From: Chrysomallon squamiferum
Lineage: Eukaryota; Mollusca; Gastropoda; Neomphalida; Peltospiridae
Assembly: GCA_012295275.1 (NCBI GenBank)
Contig: CM022667.1
Span: 8,276,038 to 8,340,037, forward strand
Direction: 5' to 3'
Length of the DNA stretch: 64,000 bases
This document shows, piece by piece, positions 39,300 through 51,159 of this stretch. Made by a program: the position numbers and the translations under genes. The first letter of the stretch is position 1. Each line of letters starts with the position of its first letter. The notes below the pieces were generated by a model. The model was not told where the DNA came from. It did not search any database and was given only the letters and a program-made list of their open reading frames with translations.

Positions 39300-39770
39300 C
39301 ATGACAAGGATGATGACAACAACAACAACAACAGTAGGGTACATTATGAATGTAACAATGGAATCCAAAAGCAAAAAGCCTAAAAAGAAACACTAAAAAC
39401 TAACAAAACAACTATACATAACAAACACAGCTTGCACATATCCCAACACTGTTCAAGACAACACAACACAACACACAGTATAATATAAAACTGATGTGAC
39501 AGTTTTTTTGACTCACTCTCCAGTGTATAGTCCTCAGCCTTGGCTTCCCGGGCAGCTGAGCCAGTCAGTGGGCGTGGGTTTTTCAGGTCACCCCCAGTCT
39601 GAGCGATAAGGTCAAGTACAGCAACATCATCATCGTCCAGAGCTGTGAAAACAAAACATCAACACGACCTGTTAGCTTGAACACGACCAAAGAAGTGTGT
39701 GTGTTTATATCATGCAAATGGGTGGAATTTAATTAACAGAATTTTTTATTTTAATTATTATTATTATTAT

Positions 39771-39803
<33 letters not shown>

Positions 39804-41496
39804 ATATTCTCATTATATAAATTTTAGTTATAACTTTATTTTTTGATTTAAAAAATACATATAGTGCATAAGGAAGTAAGAATTATTAATAATGAATCTT
39901 CCAAAATGAATTTATAATGTATACAGTAAGCTTCTAATATTAGGCTTCTTTCTGCTTAAGGACAAGAAAATAAATTTTTATTAAAACAAAATGACATTAG
40001 TATCTCTATTATAGTTAATGTTATTGTTGTTGTCATTATTATTATTATTGTTACTACTACTACTACTATTTCTATTACAATTACTACTACTACTCCTATC
40101 ATATCTACCACTACAATTGATATTATTATTATTATTATTATTAATTTACCTGTGACACCTTTGGTCATTTTACTGACAAGTTCAGCTCGTGGATTTGGGG
40201 GTCTTTTTGGAGGTTCAGTGGAGCGTGGATGTTCTGTCATCTCTGAGGCTTGACCAGAACTGAAGTGAATCAGTGCTGCCTGTCTCTCTCTGTCTCTAAC
40301 ACTGCGGTCATCTACAGTAAAAAATATATAACACATATTTTATACACACATACATATATACATATTCATACATATTCATACATATATATATATATATACA
40401 TACATACATATTCATACATATATGTAGTTACACCAGAAATACACTGACATACATCTACAGGGTATCTTTATATACATATAGACGTATCTACATTAGAAAC
40501 AGAAATATACACTCTCTAACTGTCTCCATTAAACAGTATATATATATATATTCACAGATCTTGAATAGTGTGTCATCTGCAGCATATCCTTATATACAGA
40601 TATAATTTCAATACCAAGCTAATATATCATCAATACAACACATTGTCTTGCACTCAGAAGTTTTGCAACTGTGTATTAAAAAAAAATTTTGAGGAAGAAA
40701 CCATTAACATCGTCAGTGACCTTTAAATGTTAACAGTAGATGGCTCCTTCCCAGTCTGAACTTAGCAACTCAAAGCAAATTAATGTGGTTTTGTTTTCTG
40801 ATAAATTTTAACTCAGCCAAGGCAGACAACTCTGTCTTACCTAGTTTCTGCAGACTTGGCAGCATGTGTATGAGATAGAGTCTGGAGTCTGGTTCACTTC
40901 TTGTTATTGGATTCAAGCGAAGGTCAAGCTCTTTCAGGTTGGGATTGTGACGAAGTCTCTTCAGTTCCTCCAAACTGTCAACATTGTTGTAATAACTCTC
41001 AAAGGTCAAGGTCATTTCAGATGTAAATATTTTAGTCAAGTAATTCTATTATTCAGTTTATAATAATGAGTAAATTTATTATTATTTTTTATTTTTTATT
41101 TTTTTTATTTATTATTGATTTACACAAATCTCTTTTCCAGCCACCTCTTTAAGAAAATACATCAAGAATATTGAATAAATCGTGAAAGGTGTTAATATAA
41201 TATCTAAAGTTTAATTAATTACTATACAGTGATTATAAAATATCAAATCATAATTGAAAACTGACATAAACTTGGAAATATCAATAAAATGCTACTATCT
41301 TTTTTTTTTTTCCATTCACATCTCTCTCTTTCTAAATAAGTGATGATGGACAGAGACATGTCAGATAAAAATACTGAAGGATACAGATTCAAGGTTTCCA
41401 ACATTTTCAGTGTCTCCAGGCCCTGCATAAATAGAAAATAATTTTAAAATAACAATAATAAATTCATTTAAAATTAGGAAAATTAAACATCCCCAA

Positions 41497-41533
<37 letters not shown>

Positions 41534-42249
41534 ATTTTCAGTGAAGGAAGAGACCCCCACCTCCCCATCCCCACAAAATTTCCTTTCAGTAATCCATCAA
41601 GGTGACCAGATACAATATATTTACTTGTAGATTACTACCTCACTGTTGTGTAACAAACAATCTTTACTAAAAATAAAGTATGAAAATAAAGGAACAATGT
41701 TTTTAGGATACTGGACAAAGTGAATATTTACCATTTTATTATGCCATTATTTTCTAAAAAGAAATATATATATGCTTGAAAAGGTAGTTTTATTTTACAA
41801 CAAACTGTTAAACTATTTTTATTTGTAAATGCACACACATACACACACACACACACAAAGAAAGAAAAAGTCATACTTTGTTATTAGCAAAGTATAGAAA
41901 ACTATTTTATTTCTATTTGTTTTCCATTTTAAGACTAATGTATAAAATGTAAACAAAAAATAAAATAAAATAAATATTTTAATTGTACTTATAAAACAAA
42001 CCTGAAGACTAACAAGGCTGTTCCGAGATAAATCAAGATGTTTTAGTCTGGTGAATTTTCTTAAAGATGTTCCAAGGGAGACAACTTTCTCATGAAAGGT
42101 ACCAGGCAGGGAAATAGACTTAACATCCTCTGATGATTCAACACAAATAAAAAAAGAAAGAAATTTTATGTATTATGTATGTATGTAAGTGTGTCTCTGT
42201 GTGTGTGTGTGTGCGTGTGCGTGTGTGTGTGTATGTATGTAAATGTATG

Positions 42250-42338
<89 letters not shown>

Positions 42339-42798
42339 GTAATCTTGTTTCATCCTCATTTGCTAAACAAGAGTGCAAACTAATAACAATTTTAGTCAGA
42401 TTTTATATATTAAATTTAAAATTTTACATTATCTTTTAAATGTACTATTTAATTTTCTGAAATATACTTCAGTAATTTAAAATACGATATCGTTGGCTCC
42501 GCCCATTTAGGGTTATTCCTTACTGCTGCAAGCACCTACCTGTCGTTAAGCATGTTTGACGTCATGCCAAAAGACAACAGACATGTTACGGCTTGAAAAC
42601 AAACCGCTTCATAAATGTAAAGGCCACTAAAATTCTTTAAAAACAACAAAAAGTATAAATATAAATTAGTGCTAATGCATCATTATATGTTTTACAATAT
42701 GCAAAATATTTTCTTTAATATCATTTCCACTTACCCAAGTTATCATGAGTTAAATTAACTCTATTCCGAAGCAATTCCTCTGTCATAGTTAGCGCCAT
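34754..42798 (-). CDS. CEP72: CEP72, leucine-rich-repeat centrosomal protein
   Basis: Fifteen exons in transcript order: 42798-42735, 42129-42002, 41422-41385, 40995-40841, 40311-40150, 39642-39517, 38811-38756, 38375-38236, 38018-37930, 37611-37454, 37299-37104, 36697-36492, 35962-35821, 35547-35433, 34934-34754. They encode 651 residues in one frame; human CEP72 is about 647. N-terminal leucine-rich repeats include LKHLDLSRNSLVSLQ, NLYYNNVDSL and LKELDLRLNPITR, followed by the LRR cap and LDDRSVR. Family landmarks are FTPHPD at 313-318, KLLDLVDRYWNGTKSLH around 415-431, and a C-terminal coiled coil (about 440-630) with QMLQESHKSLVQTNEHLL. In vertebrates CEP72 is a centrosome/centriolar-satellite protein needed for recruiting gamma-tubulin complexes and for spindle organisation. 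The 38-base exon 3 uses a weak donor (GTATCC). I placed it by homology to the vertebrate LNLYYN segment. The gene is head-to-head with TTC5. Confidence 0.92.
36085..36420. repeat. (TG)n-rich block in CEP72 intron 12
   Basis: TG runs with TATGAG and TGTAT interruptions over about 330 bp. The antisense 133-aa His/Thr open frame is repeat-derived and not a gene. Confidence 0.85.
39120..39330. repeat. (AAT)n block in CEP72 intron 6
   Basis: Two long AAT runs (about 39186-39239 and 39245-39299), each ending in AATC, flanked by ATG and CAA units. ORFs on both strands are poly-Ile, poly-Tyr or poly-Asn artefacts. Confidence 0.9.
42188..42341. repeat. (TG)n-(AT)n-(AAT)n compound repeat in CEP72 intron 1
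   Basis: TG, then AT (about 42255-42293), then AAT (about 42297-42340) tracts. Seen directly. Confidence 0.9.
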
Positions 42799-43235
42799 GG
42801 TTCGTCGGTTGAGATAATTTTCCACCACTAGAGAGGCGCCCCGCTGTTGATAACAGTTGGCGTTACAAAAGAATGAAAACTCCACAAAAGTCTACTGTTA
42901 AAATAGAGCATTATCTTTAGAAAGGAATTATTTTATTTTTGTGACTACTAATCTCAAAATATTAAATAAATGTGCTTTTAAAATAAAATAAAAATTCATA
43001 GTAAAATTCAGTTATTTCTGTTTTACATATTTACACTAATATTCGTACTAATATTAAACGTTTTCAAAATCTATCAAAAACTCAGTTCAGATATAAAAGG
43101 ATTATTAATATCTTGCTGATAAAACTAGCTGGTCATCTTTTAATTCAATTTTTATGATTGTGTGTGTGTGTCCTCAGTTTAATGTATCATATTTCATGAA
43201 GTGCATGATTAATATATAGGTGGATAGATAAATAG

Positions 43236-43273
<38 letters not shown>

Positions 43274-43397
43274 GGACAACAACAATAATAATAAACAAAC
43301 GTTTAGGAATACTTAATTTTAGGCAGAACCATTCGAAATACTACGGTTAAAATGCGAACCGGAAGTAACATGAGAGTAACCAAGAAAAACAACAAAA
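42799..43397. promoter_or_regulatory. Bidirectional promoter region of CEP72 and TTC5
   Basis: The start codons of CEP72 (minus) and TTC5 (plus) are 599 bp apart with no gene between, so both promoters must lie here unless first exons are missed. The CEP72 side has GAGGCGCC at about 42834-42841. The TTC5 side has a CpG-containing AACCGGAAGTAAC (ETS-type site) at about 43358-43370, 28 bp before the TTC5 ATG. An (AAT)n microsatellite at about 43230-43273 separates the two sides. No TATA box stands out. CEP72 intron 1 also holds a GGCTCCGCCC box near 42495 and TGACGTCA at 42557-42564. Confidence 0.5.
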
Positions 43398-45847
43398 ATG
43401 GGCGACAGTGGTGATGGAGAATCGCATTCGTCAACAGACTCGCCTGATTTGTACGACATGCCACATGCAGCAGCAGCAGAAAAGGCACAGGTAATTAATA
43501 AATTATTAAATATTATCAGATATAACTCTACGGCCCGCAGCAAGTGAATAAAGTTAGCCAAATTAGTATTATTACAATAATATTAACATAATATTAATAA
43601 CAACATCAGTACTAATAGTAATAGTCATATTAATAGTACTAGTAGTAGTACTCTACTGCTAATAGTAAAACTTATAATAAATATATCTCAGTCTATTCCC
43701 GTTAAGCAAACTATCGTTTGTCATTCTATAGTCAGTAATATTTAAATCGTATAAGCATCTTTATATAATAAACTTAATGAGTAAAATATTTATAAATATA
43801 CTATTATCAACATAACATTCTAATAAAAAAAAAATTATTTTATTTTTATTTTTCAGAGAGCAGTTGATACTCTTTATGAATTCAGAGATCACTATTTTTC
43901 CAAATTTGGTTTAGAAAAAGCAGACCAGAAAAATAAAGATGTCCAGAAAAAAATGGAAGAAGTCGTACAGCTTTTAGAGAATCTCAAAAGTGAGAGAACT
44001 TTGATATTGACTGTTAATAAATGTGTTTATAATTTCCTTGTATGGTTTTGTTTTCAAGACTACTGGATACTAGCTTCAGTCCAGATGCTATTTAGCAGGT
44101 ATAGGTAATAATAATGAAATAAACAACATTTCAAGTTACATAGAATAATTGCAGAATCTGATACCTATAGATATTCAGTGATGTTAACACATACATAGAT
44201 ATATTTAGTTAATAAAATGGTTTTATGAATTCTTTTTGTATTGATATGTTTACCTAATTAATCTGTAGTCACAAACTGCAAAACTGGAACACAACTTTAA
44301 CATTTAATGAATTCATAACTGTTATAATAATTATTTAATGTTTTGTTATTATATAAAATTCCAAACATAGGAAAAATAAATGTTTTTATATCAAAAAACA
44401 TTTTTATTTATATAATATGCTCTACATGACTTCCATTATGTTGAAAACACATATGCATGTCTCCACTGCTGAAGAACACATTCAAGCACAGCTGCAATTA
44501 TGCTTGTAATGGCGGATTTTTTGCAATTTTTTTTTTTAAATGAGTTATATAATTATTTTCAAAATGATAAAAAAAATTCATTTCAGGTAAAATTGTAAAC
44601 AAAGCACAGTTCTGTTTGCTGAAAGGAAAGACACTGAATGTGTTGCCTGACTACAACGAAACTGCTATGGAGGTGTTGTCAAAAGCTGTCAAATTTGATC
44701 CTAAACTGGTAGAAGCCTGGAATAACCTTGGAGAATGTTACTGGAAGAATGGAAATATTCCATCAGCTAAAAACTGCTTCACTGGAGCTTTGAATTATGT
44801 AAGTAAAATTATAACACACACACACACACATACACACACACACACACACAAATTAAAGTAAGTCTTTATACATAATAACAAATTAAATCTAGAACTTTAA
44901 AAAAAACAAAATTGCCAAAGAGTTTGTTTTTGACATTTATCTAGGTATAGTTATATATATAGATAAAAAAAGAAATGGTTTAAGGTCTTAAAAACTTTTT
45001 CCAGTATTTTTTGGTATTAGTTTAATTGTTTTTCTTTCTCATTAGCAAAATAACTAACTATTTCCAGCAAACTGCATAACTTTCTGTATACGTTTGTTTT
45101 TCTTCGTCTTGTTAGCAAAAGAACAAAGTGTCTTTGCGGAACTTGTCGATGGTTCTGCGACAGCTGAGTGGGCCACCGGCCGAGCGGGTTCGACTGATAG
45201 AGGAGAGTGTGGAAAAAGCGAAAGAAGCTGTTCAGATGGACATAAAAGATGGGGTTTCGTGGGGTGAGCCTTGTATTAAAGAAAAAATTAATTATATTGA
45301 ATATGACGTCGCTGGTGACAAAAGTTTGAACTTTGTCATAATAATTAGCAGAAAATGTTTTTTGAATTGTGAATGAAAATAAGACACAGTTTAGATTTAT
45401 ATAATAGATATTATAGCAAGAGGTGAATTTATTAAAAAAAAATTATTATTATTATTTTATTTTTATTGGGAGGGCTAGCTAGTCTGTTAATTCCTGTATT
45501 GATATTTGTGATTAGTGAATTATGTATTATAAATGTTATTGATACAAATGTAATTTAAATTCTTTTCATGGTTTAATAAAATTAATTTATTTACCTTGTT
45601 TTTAATTTAACTTAATTTTATTGCATTTTATATTTTTAAAATTTTAATATCCACTTGTTATAATATAACAATTTTGGTATTTGTTACTTTTCAGTGATTC
45701 TGGGGAATGCATACCTCTCTTTATATTTTGCCACTGGACAGAATCCAAAATTTCTGAAACAAGCCATGAGTGCATACTGCCAAGCAGTGAGTATATAACA
45801 AAACTTAATGTCACTGAGATTATTATTACTACTACTGTTATTCTTTT

Positions 45848-45878
<31 letters not shown>

Positions 45879-48555
45879 ATATAACAAAAAGAAATAAGAA
45901 CAAATTAAATCTTTAAAAAAAATAAGAGCAAATGTTCAGTACATATTATTGTTGTTTTGAAACAGTTATTTAGTTTGTAAAATTGTAACTGTTGAAATCT
46001 CTTTTATGTAAACAATGTTATTTTTTTTTATTAATAATTAATTGTTGTTATTGTTATTATTTTTTTAATTATTAACTGAAATTATTATATGTTAATTGAA
46101 AACAAATGAATTATCTCATCTTCCTTTATATATCAATTCTTTCCAGTTTGAACTTTATTATTGTTATGTTACTGTTATTCACCTTATTACAATATGTAAG
46201 TTTCTAAAGTAAGAATTCTCCAGCTGTTCCTAAAATAATGTTACATCTGTTAAACCTTCTATTTTAAATTTTAACATTGCTGCTGTAGTTGGAGTTGTTG
46301 TTGTTATGTTTTAGGAGAAAGACCCAGTTGCTCAAGGCAATCCAGATTTACACTTCAACAGAGCTGTGGTGGGTAGATAAAACTGTCACCAAAATAAAAC
46401 ATTTATTATTCATTTATCTTGTTAATGACAACAGTACATCTAAATTTGTATTTTTCATTTCTTTTCTTATACTGCAGGATAAAATATGTTAGCATACACT
46501 AATCTCAGTTTCACACATACCAGAGAATTAATTGTAGTGGTATGAATGATCAGTTTGAATACAGTTTGACTGCATACAAGCAATTGTTTTATTTTTGCTG
46601 ATGGCCAACCTTTGTTAACAATAAAATATGACCATAATATAACCATTCAACTAAGATACATAAAGACTGCTATTTCCCTTTTTGATTGTGTAATTAATTA
46701 TTTTTTTTATATGGATGCTTAAAAAGTTTTGTACTGTTAGATATGATAGAACTAGCAATGATGTCTTCAGTTTCTTCAGTTTCAAGGACTAAATAATAGG
46801 TTGGATTGACATAGCTATTTGACATGAAGATCTGTACTAAGTCAAACATGTTTTTGCTGTATAAATGTAATATATAAAGTTGATTGTTAGAGAAAGTTAT
46901 TGTTGTGTTATTACAGGCTTTCAAACACCAAGGAAGAATACCAGTTGGCTTTAGACGGGTTTGACAAGGCAGCACAACTGGACCCAGGCTGGGAGGATGC
47001 ACTGAACAAAGAAAAACAGCTGCTACAGTTTCTTACCAGCATACAAGAGATGATAGAAACCAAGGTGTGAAGCATTAATCTTTTTATATATAAACACTTA
47101 CATTAAATGTATAAGACAGATGATACAAAATTAATATGTATCTTTTATATATACAAACATATTAAATACGAGATAACAACAGTGGTATATAAAAGTAAGA
47201 ATCTGACATTTGAATAAACAAACAAATATTGGAAATATATATTACTTCTGTGTAATTTTTTTTATTTCCAGCAGATACCAATCTTTGCTAAAAATAAAGT
47301 ATGACAATAATAAAAGAAGCTGATGAGGATACATTTTCACTTTTTGAAAATATCAGTAAATAAAATTAATGCTTACACAGTTTTTCCATTTCTGTCATTT
47401 TATTTTATTTTATTTTATTTTATTTAAGGGTAAAATGAAAGCAAAAAAGCTGGAATCTCTCATTCATTCTTTGTCTGATGACAAAGACCTTGGTCCCTAT
47501 CATGGAGGAAGTTACACTGGAGCAAAAGGTCAAACGATCAAACTGGACTGCGTGAAATTCCATGAGCTACAACCAGAAATAAACAAAGAAAAAGTTGTGC
47601 TGGGAAAAGTTGTTTGTACAATTACAAATCCTGACCAGGTTCCCTTGTAAGTATTAAGAAATCTTTAACATAAAATGAATTTTTCCAGTTTATTTGTGAT
47701 TGAGCTGACAGAATACGGTTTCCAAAATCCTCAGTCTATTGAACTTAAAAAATAATTTAACTATTATTAAACTAATTATTTTTTTAATGGTATTACTATT
47801 GCTCCTTTTATTTGTCTAAATATAACTTTCCTAAATAATTTAAAACATGTTTTAAATTTTTTTTCTAATTAACATTTCAGTGCATTCTGTTTGACTGATG
47901 CTAAAGGAAGCTGTTTTCCAGTCACAGTGTATAACATAGCTCAAGGGATGGGTGTGAAGATTGGAGACTCAGTGGCAATTCCAGAACCATTTGTTCAGAA
48001 AGTTGAAGTCAGTCATAAAGGACAGGTTTGTATTTTGATTTTAATTTTTTTTTTTTACAGTAAATTATTTAATATTATTTCACTGTGCTATAAAGTTAAA
48101 TTAAATTTTTATACACCTTTAGCAACTGACATATTTTAACTACTTTGTATTCCTCTGTATATTTTACTGTGTTGAACAAAATATAGTTCACAAGTTCCCC
48201 TGTACCACCAGTAGTTGCTACAATATTGTATCACTATTTCAATCTGATGCAGAACAGTCTACATACATCATAGAAATTTTACTTCAGAGGTTGATACTTA
48301 GTGGACCTATAATGAGGTGGAGGGATTAGTTTTATTGGCTGATCTGAATTTCTTTATAATAGAATCCATTTATGTTCTTTCCTTTGTGAAAAATGGCCTC
48401 TACAATCTATATAATTGTTTGTTTTTTTTTTTCAGAATTTCAGTTTTCAGAGTATTCGAGTGAACACTCCAGTGGTGATGGTTGTGAATGGGAAGAAGAT
48501 TGGAGCAAACAAACAGGCTCCAATTGTTTTATCTCTCAGTGCAATGTCAGACTAG
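43398..48555 (+). CDS. TTC5: TTC5, tetratricopeptide repeat protein (Strap)
   Basis: Ten exons: 43398-43490, 43857-43989, 44587-44798, 45116-45263, 45695-45786, 46315-46368, 46917-47064, 47429-47646, 47881-48025, 48436-48555. The product is about 453 residues; human TTC5 is 440. The N-terminus has the family segment [13 protein letters not shown] units follow ([67 protein letters not shown]). The C-terminal OB-fold domain contains [16 protein letters not shown] and [10 protein letters not shown], and ends [19 protein letters not shown]. In vertebrates TTC5 is a p300/JMY transcription cofactor and recognises nascent tubulin chains to trigger tubulin mRNA decay. At exon 6/7 the canonical GT and AG sites leave one base too many. 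The homologous frame needs an intron one base different (GCTGT joined to GCTTTC). This may be an assembly indel in GCTGTGGTGGG, an allele, or a non-canonical donor. All other junctions are in frame. Confidence 0.9.
47397..47428 (+). repeat. (TTTTA)n forming the TTC5 exon 8 acceptor tract
   Basis: A TTTTA pentanucleotide run ends in TTTAAG and directly precedes exon 8. The microsatellite therefore serves as the pyrimidine-rich tract of a constitutive acceptor. Confidence 0.7.
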
Positions 48556-49049
48556 CAGACATCTTGTTTTTTAAATGTCATCCAGACGTCACTGACTCAA
48601 AACCAGAACCGAGAAGATCTGGAACCAAATACCAGAGGGATTACTGAACAGAAAAGTGCTGGAGTATTAAAATGACAGTACTGTCCAGTACAGCCACTAT
48701 GGGTGAAAGTAAAATAACAGAACATCTTTAAAAAGTGGAAGAACAGAAACAAGTTATAAACATGTGACACTGAATAATTCTGCTCATAACACTTTAAAGA
48801 TATGGGGAGGGGAATAAATAAAAAGAAAGGCCTTCCTTTTATAAAAAAGTATGGCAAATTTATTTAATAGTATTTTAGTAACCACTTTACTGCCCATGCA
48901 TTTGATGACTAAATAAATTCTTAATTGTTCCAATGTTAATGTAAAATAGAACATCCCGACTTAAGTGACAAAAAAAAGTTGTTTCATCTTTAACAAAAAC
49001 TTTTTTTTTTTTAACTATATCTGTGATTTTTCGTGCCTATACCTTTTGC

Positions 49050-49055
49050 AATAAA
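49050..49055 (+). terminator. Candidate poly(A) signal for TTC5
   Basis: AATAAA about 0.5 kb after the stop, followed by a T-rich stretch. An earlier candidate lies near 48814. Confidence 0.35.
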
Positions 49056-50205
49056 TTATTTTTTTATACAACATTTGTGACAATTTCTTTGAAACATGTT
49101 TCATAATTTAGTAGTTAGTAAGATGTGAATATTGAGAGAATTAGTAAAGACAAAAAACTAGGCAGTGGGTGACTGTGTTGGGAAAATTCTTTAGTTTTAG
49201 TTACAGCCAGCCAGAATCTTTACTTAATTCATAATTCAAAGTATCACAGTTCCTCTGTTACAGAGTTCAAATTTAATTCAGACTCTTCCTTTATATACAG
49301 TTTATTGTATTTAACATTTACCTGCAATGTACAGAATGACAAATTACATTTTTCTTTATAAAGTTTTGTATTTTTATTCTCCTCAGTGGCACACATCACA
49401 TATTTACACTAGAACAATGTACATATAAACACTGAATATTTAGAAGTTATCAAATCTTCCAGATTTGTGCAACTTTACACTATAAACTGAGAAGCAAAAA
49501 AACATGACTACTGTAAATTATCAAAAAAATTATTTATACACATAATTATATTTCTCTTATCTCTGTTTGCCATCTACCAGTAACAATGATTTGTGCTGCA
49601 GAATTTTACAAATGATTATTTTCAATACAGCTGTGAGCATTTTTAAACATTACAGTGTTAAAAATGTCACAAATGGATAAATAAAAAATGATTAACTGCT
49701 GAATTTAATAAACAAAACATACAAATCTTTTAACATCAGGCATGATTTGAGTAGATGTGCATATAAAATTAATTTATTTAAGTTTTAGTTTCTTTTATTC
49801 CTTTTAACAAAAGAATATATTTATAAATTATGTTTCAGAAAAATGATACCCACTGATCTAATCTTGAGGGACGTTAACTGAATATATATTACTGTTATTT
49901 TAAGTAATAAATAAAACAAATATTTATCACATATGAGAAACCATTTTTCTTCCTACAATTACAACTTAAGTTTTTTTTTTTGTTTTCTTCTCTTTTTATC
50001 AGGCACTGTTAGTAAAATGTCTCTGGCTGTTCAAAATTTAAATTTACATAATTAGAAAAATCCACCTTCATTCAGTCTTTTTATGCCAGATTTTTGTTTT
50101 TAGCATCCTGTCTGTGTGTGGTGATCTAAATATGTCTTCATGGTTATCAGACATCTTCATAATTTACAGTTAGCAAACTCTGGTTGGTTAGATAACTCTT
50201 CCTCC
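49056..50205. other. TTC5-OXA1L convergent intergenic region
   Basis: No coding exon is seen. It contains the presumed 3' ends of TTC5 (plus) and OXA1L (minus). TTTATT at 49794-49799 reads AATAAA on the minus strand and is a candidate OXA1L signal about 0.4 kb after its stop. Confidence 0.4.
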
Positions 50206-51125
50206 TCATTTTCCTTTAGCTTTCATTGCAGGTTTTACATCGAGGGGTTTTATTGTTTGAATTTTGGTTGGGTCATAAGCGTAAGTCTTTTTTATTGGAC
50301 CCTGTCCTGCTTCTTTGAATTTCACTGCATCCACTCGCCCCCGATCTTCAATTTCTCCTGCCAGCTTCGCATTGTTCCACGCTGTCGAAAGAGAGAAAAA
50401 TACGATATAAAAAATATAAAAATACCTGAACATGTTCATTCAAAATATTATGAAAGAAACGAAAAACAAAATTGAAATATGCAGAAAATGTTATTACAAA
50501 ACAAAAGTTTCATCTACATAAATAATATAGAAACTGTAGACATTTTTTTTTTTAGTCTTAATGTTACAGATGACAAAAATTCAACATTATAACAGATAAA
50601 ATTTTAAATTCCATGATGATTTCTTCAAAAAATTAACAAACAAGCAAATGTTATAATGTATAATCAGATAAATGAATGCATCCAGTCAAAAATAACACGA
50701 ACATATAACAGATGAATACAGGATACTTTTCACTTTACAGTCTTTTCAACACTTTATTATTTACCACTATGTTCTTTTTTCAAAACAATAAGGTCAATGA
50801 CCCAATGTAATTTAATTTTCACCTGCTGTTTTCACCCTTAACAACAATGCTACAGGTGTTTTGTTGGATCTTACCTTGTCGAAATCCTTGAACGAATCCC
50901 TTCTTCTTTGGCATGACAGACGGGTCATGTTTGACAATGACTGGAATTTTGAAGTAAGCTCGAATTTTGGGGATTCTCAGAAACAAGACTTGAATCAAAG
51001 AAAACAGGTTGGAGGTCAACCAGTACACCAACATAGCCTGAAACCAGAAAATTTACAGTAAACACATATATTAATCTTAATTAAAACAAAATAAATTTAG
51101 TGACTTTCAGTATTAATAGTATTAA

Positions 51126-51159
<34 letters not shown>

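Noticed and set aside
46881-46917. Alternative TTC5 exon 7 acceptor at 46890 that keeps frame
   Set aside because: It would insert nine hydrophobic residues that break the TPR alignment, and the T-rich segment looks like a polypyrimidine tract. Kept only as a remote possibility.
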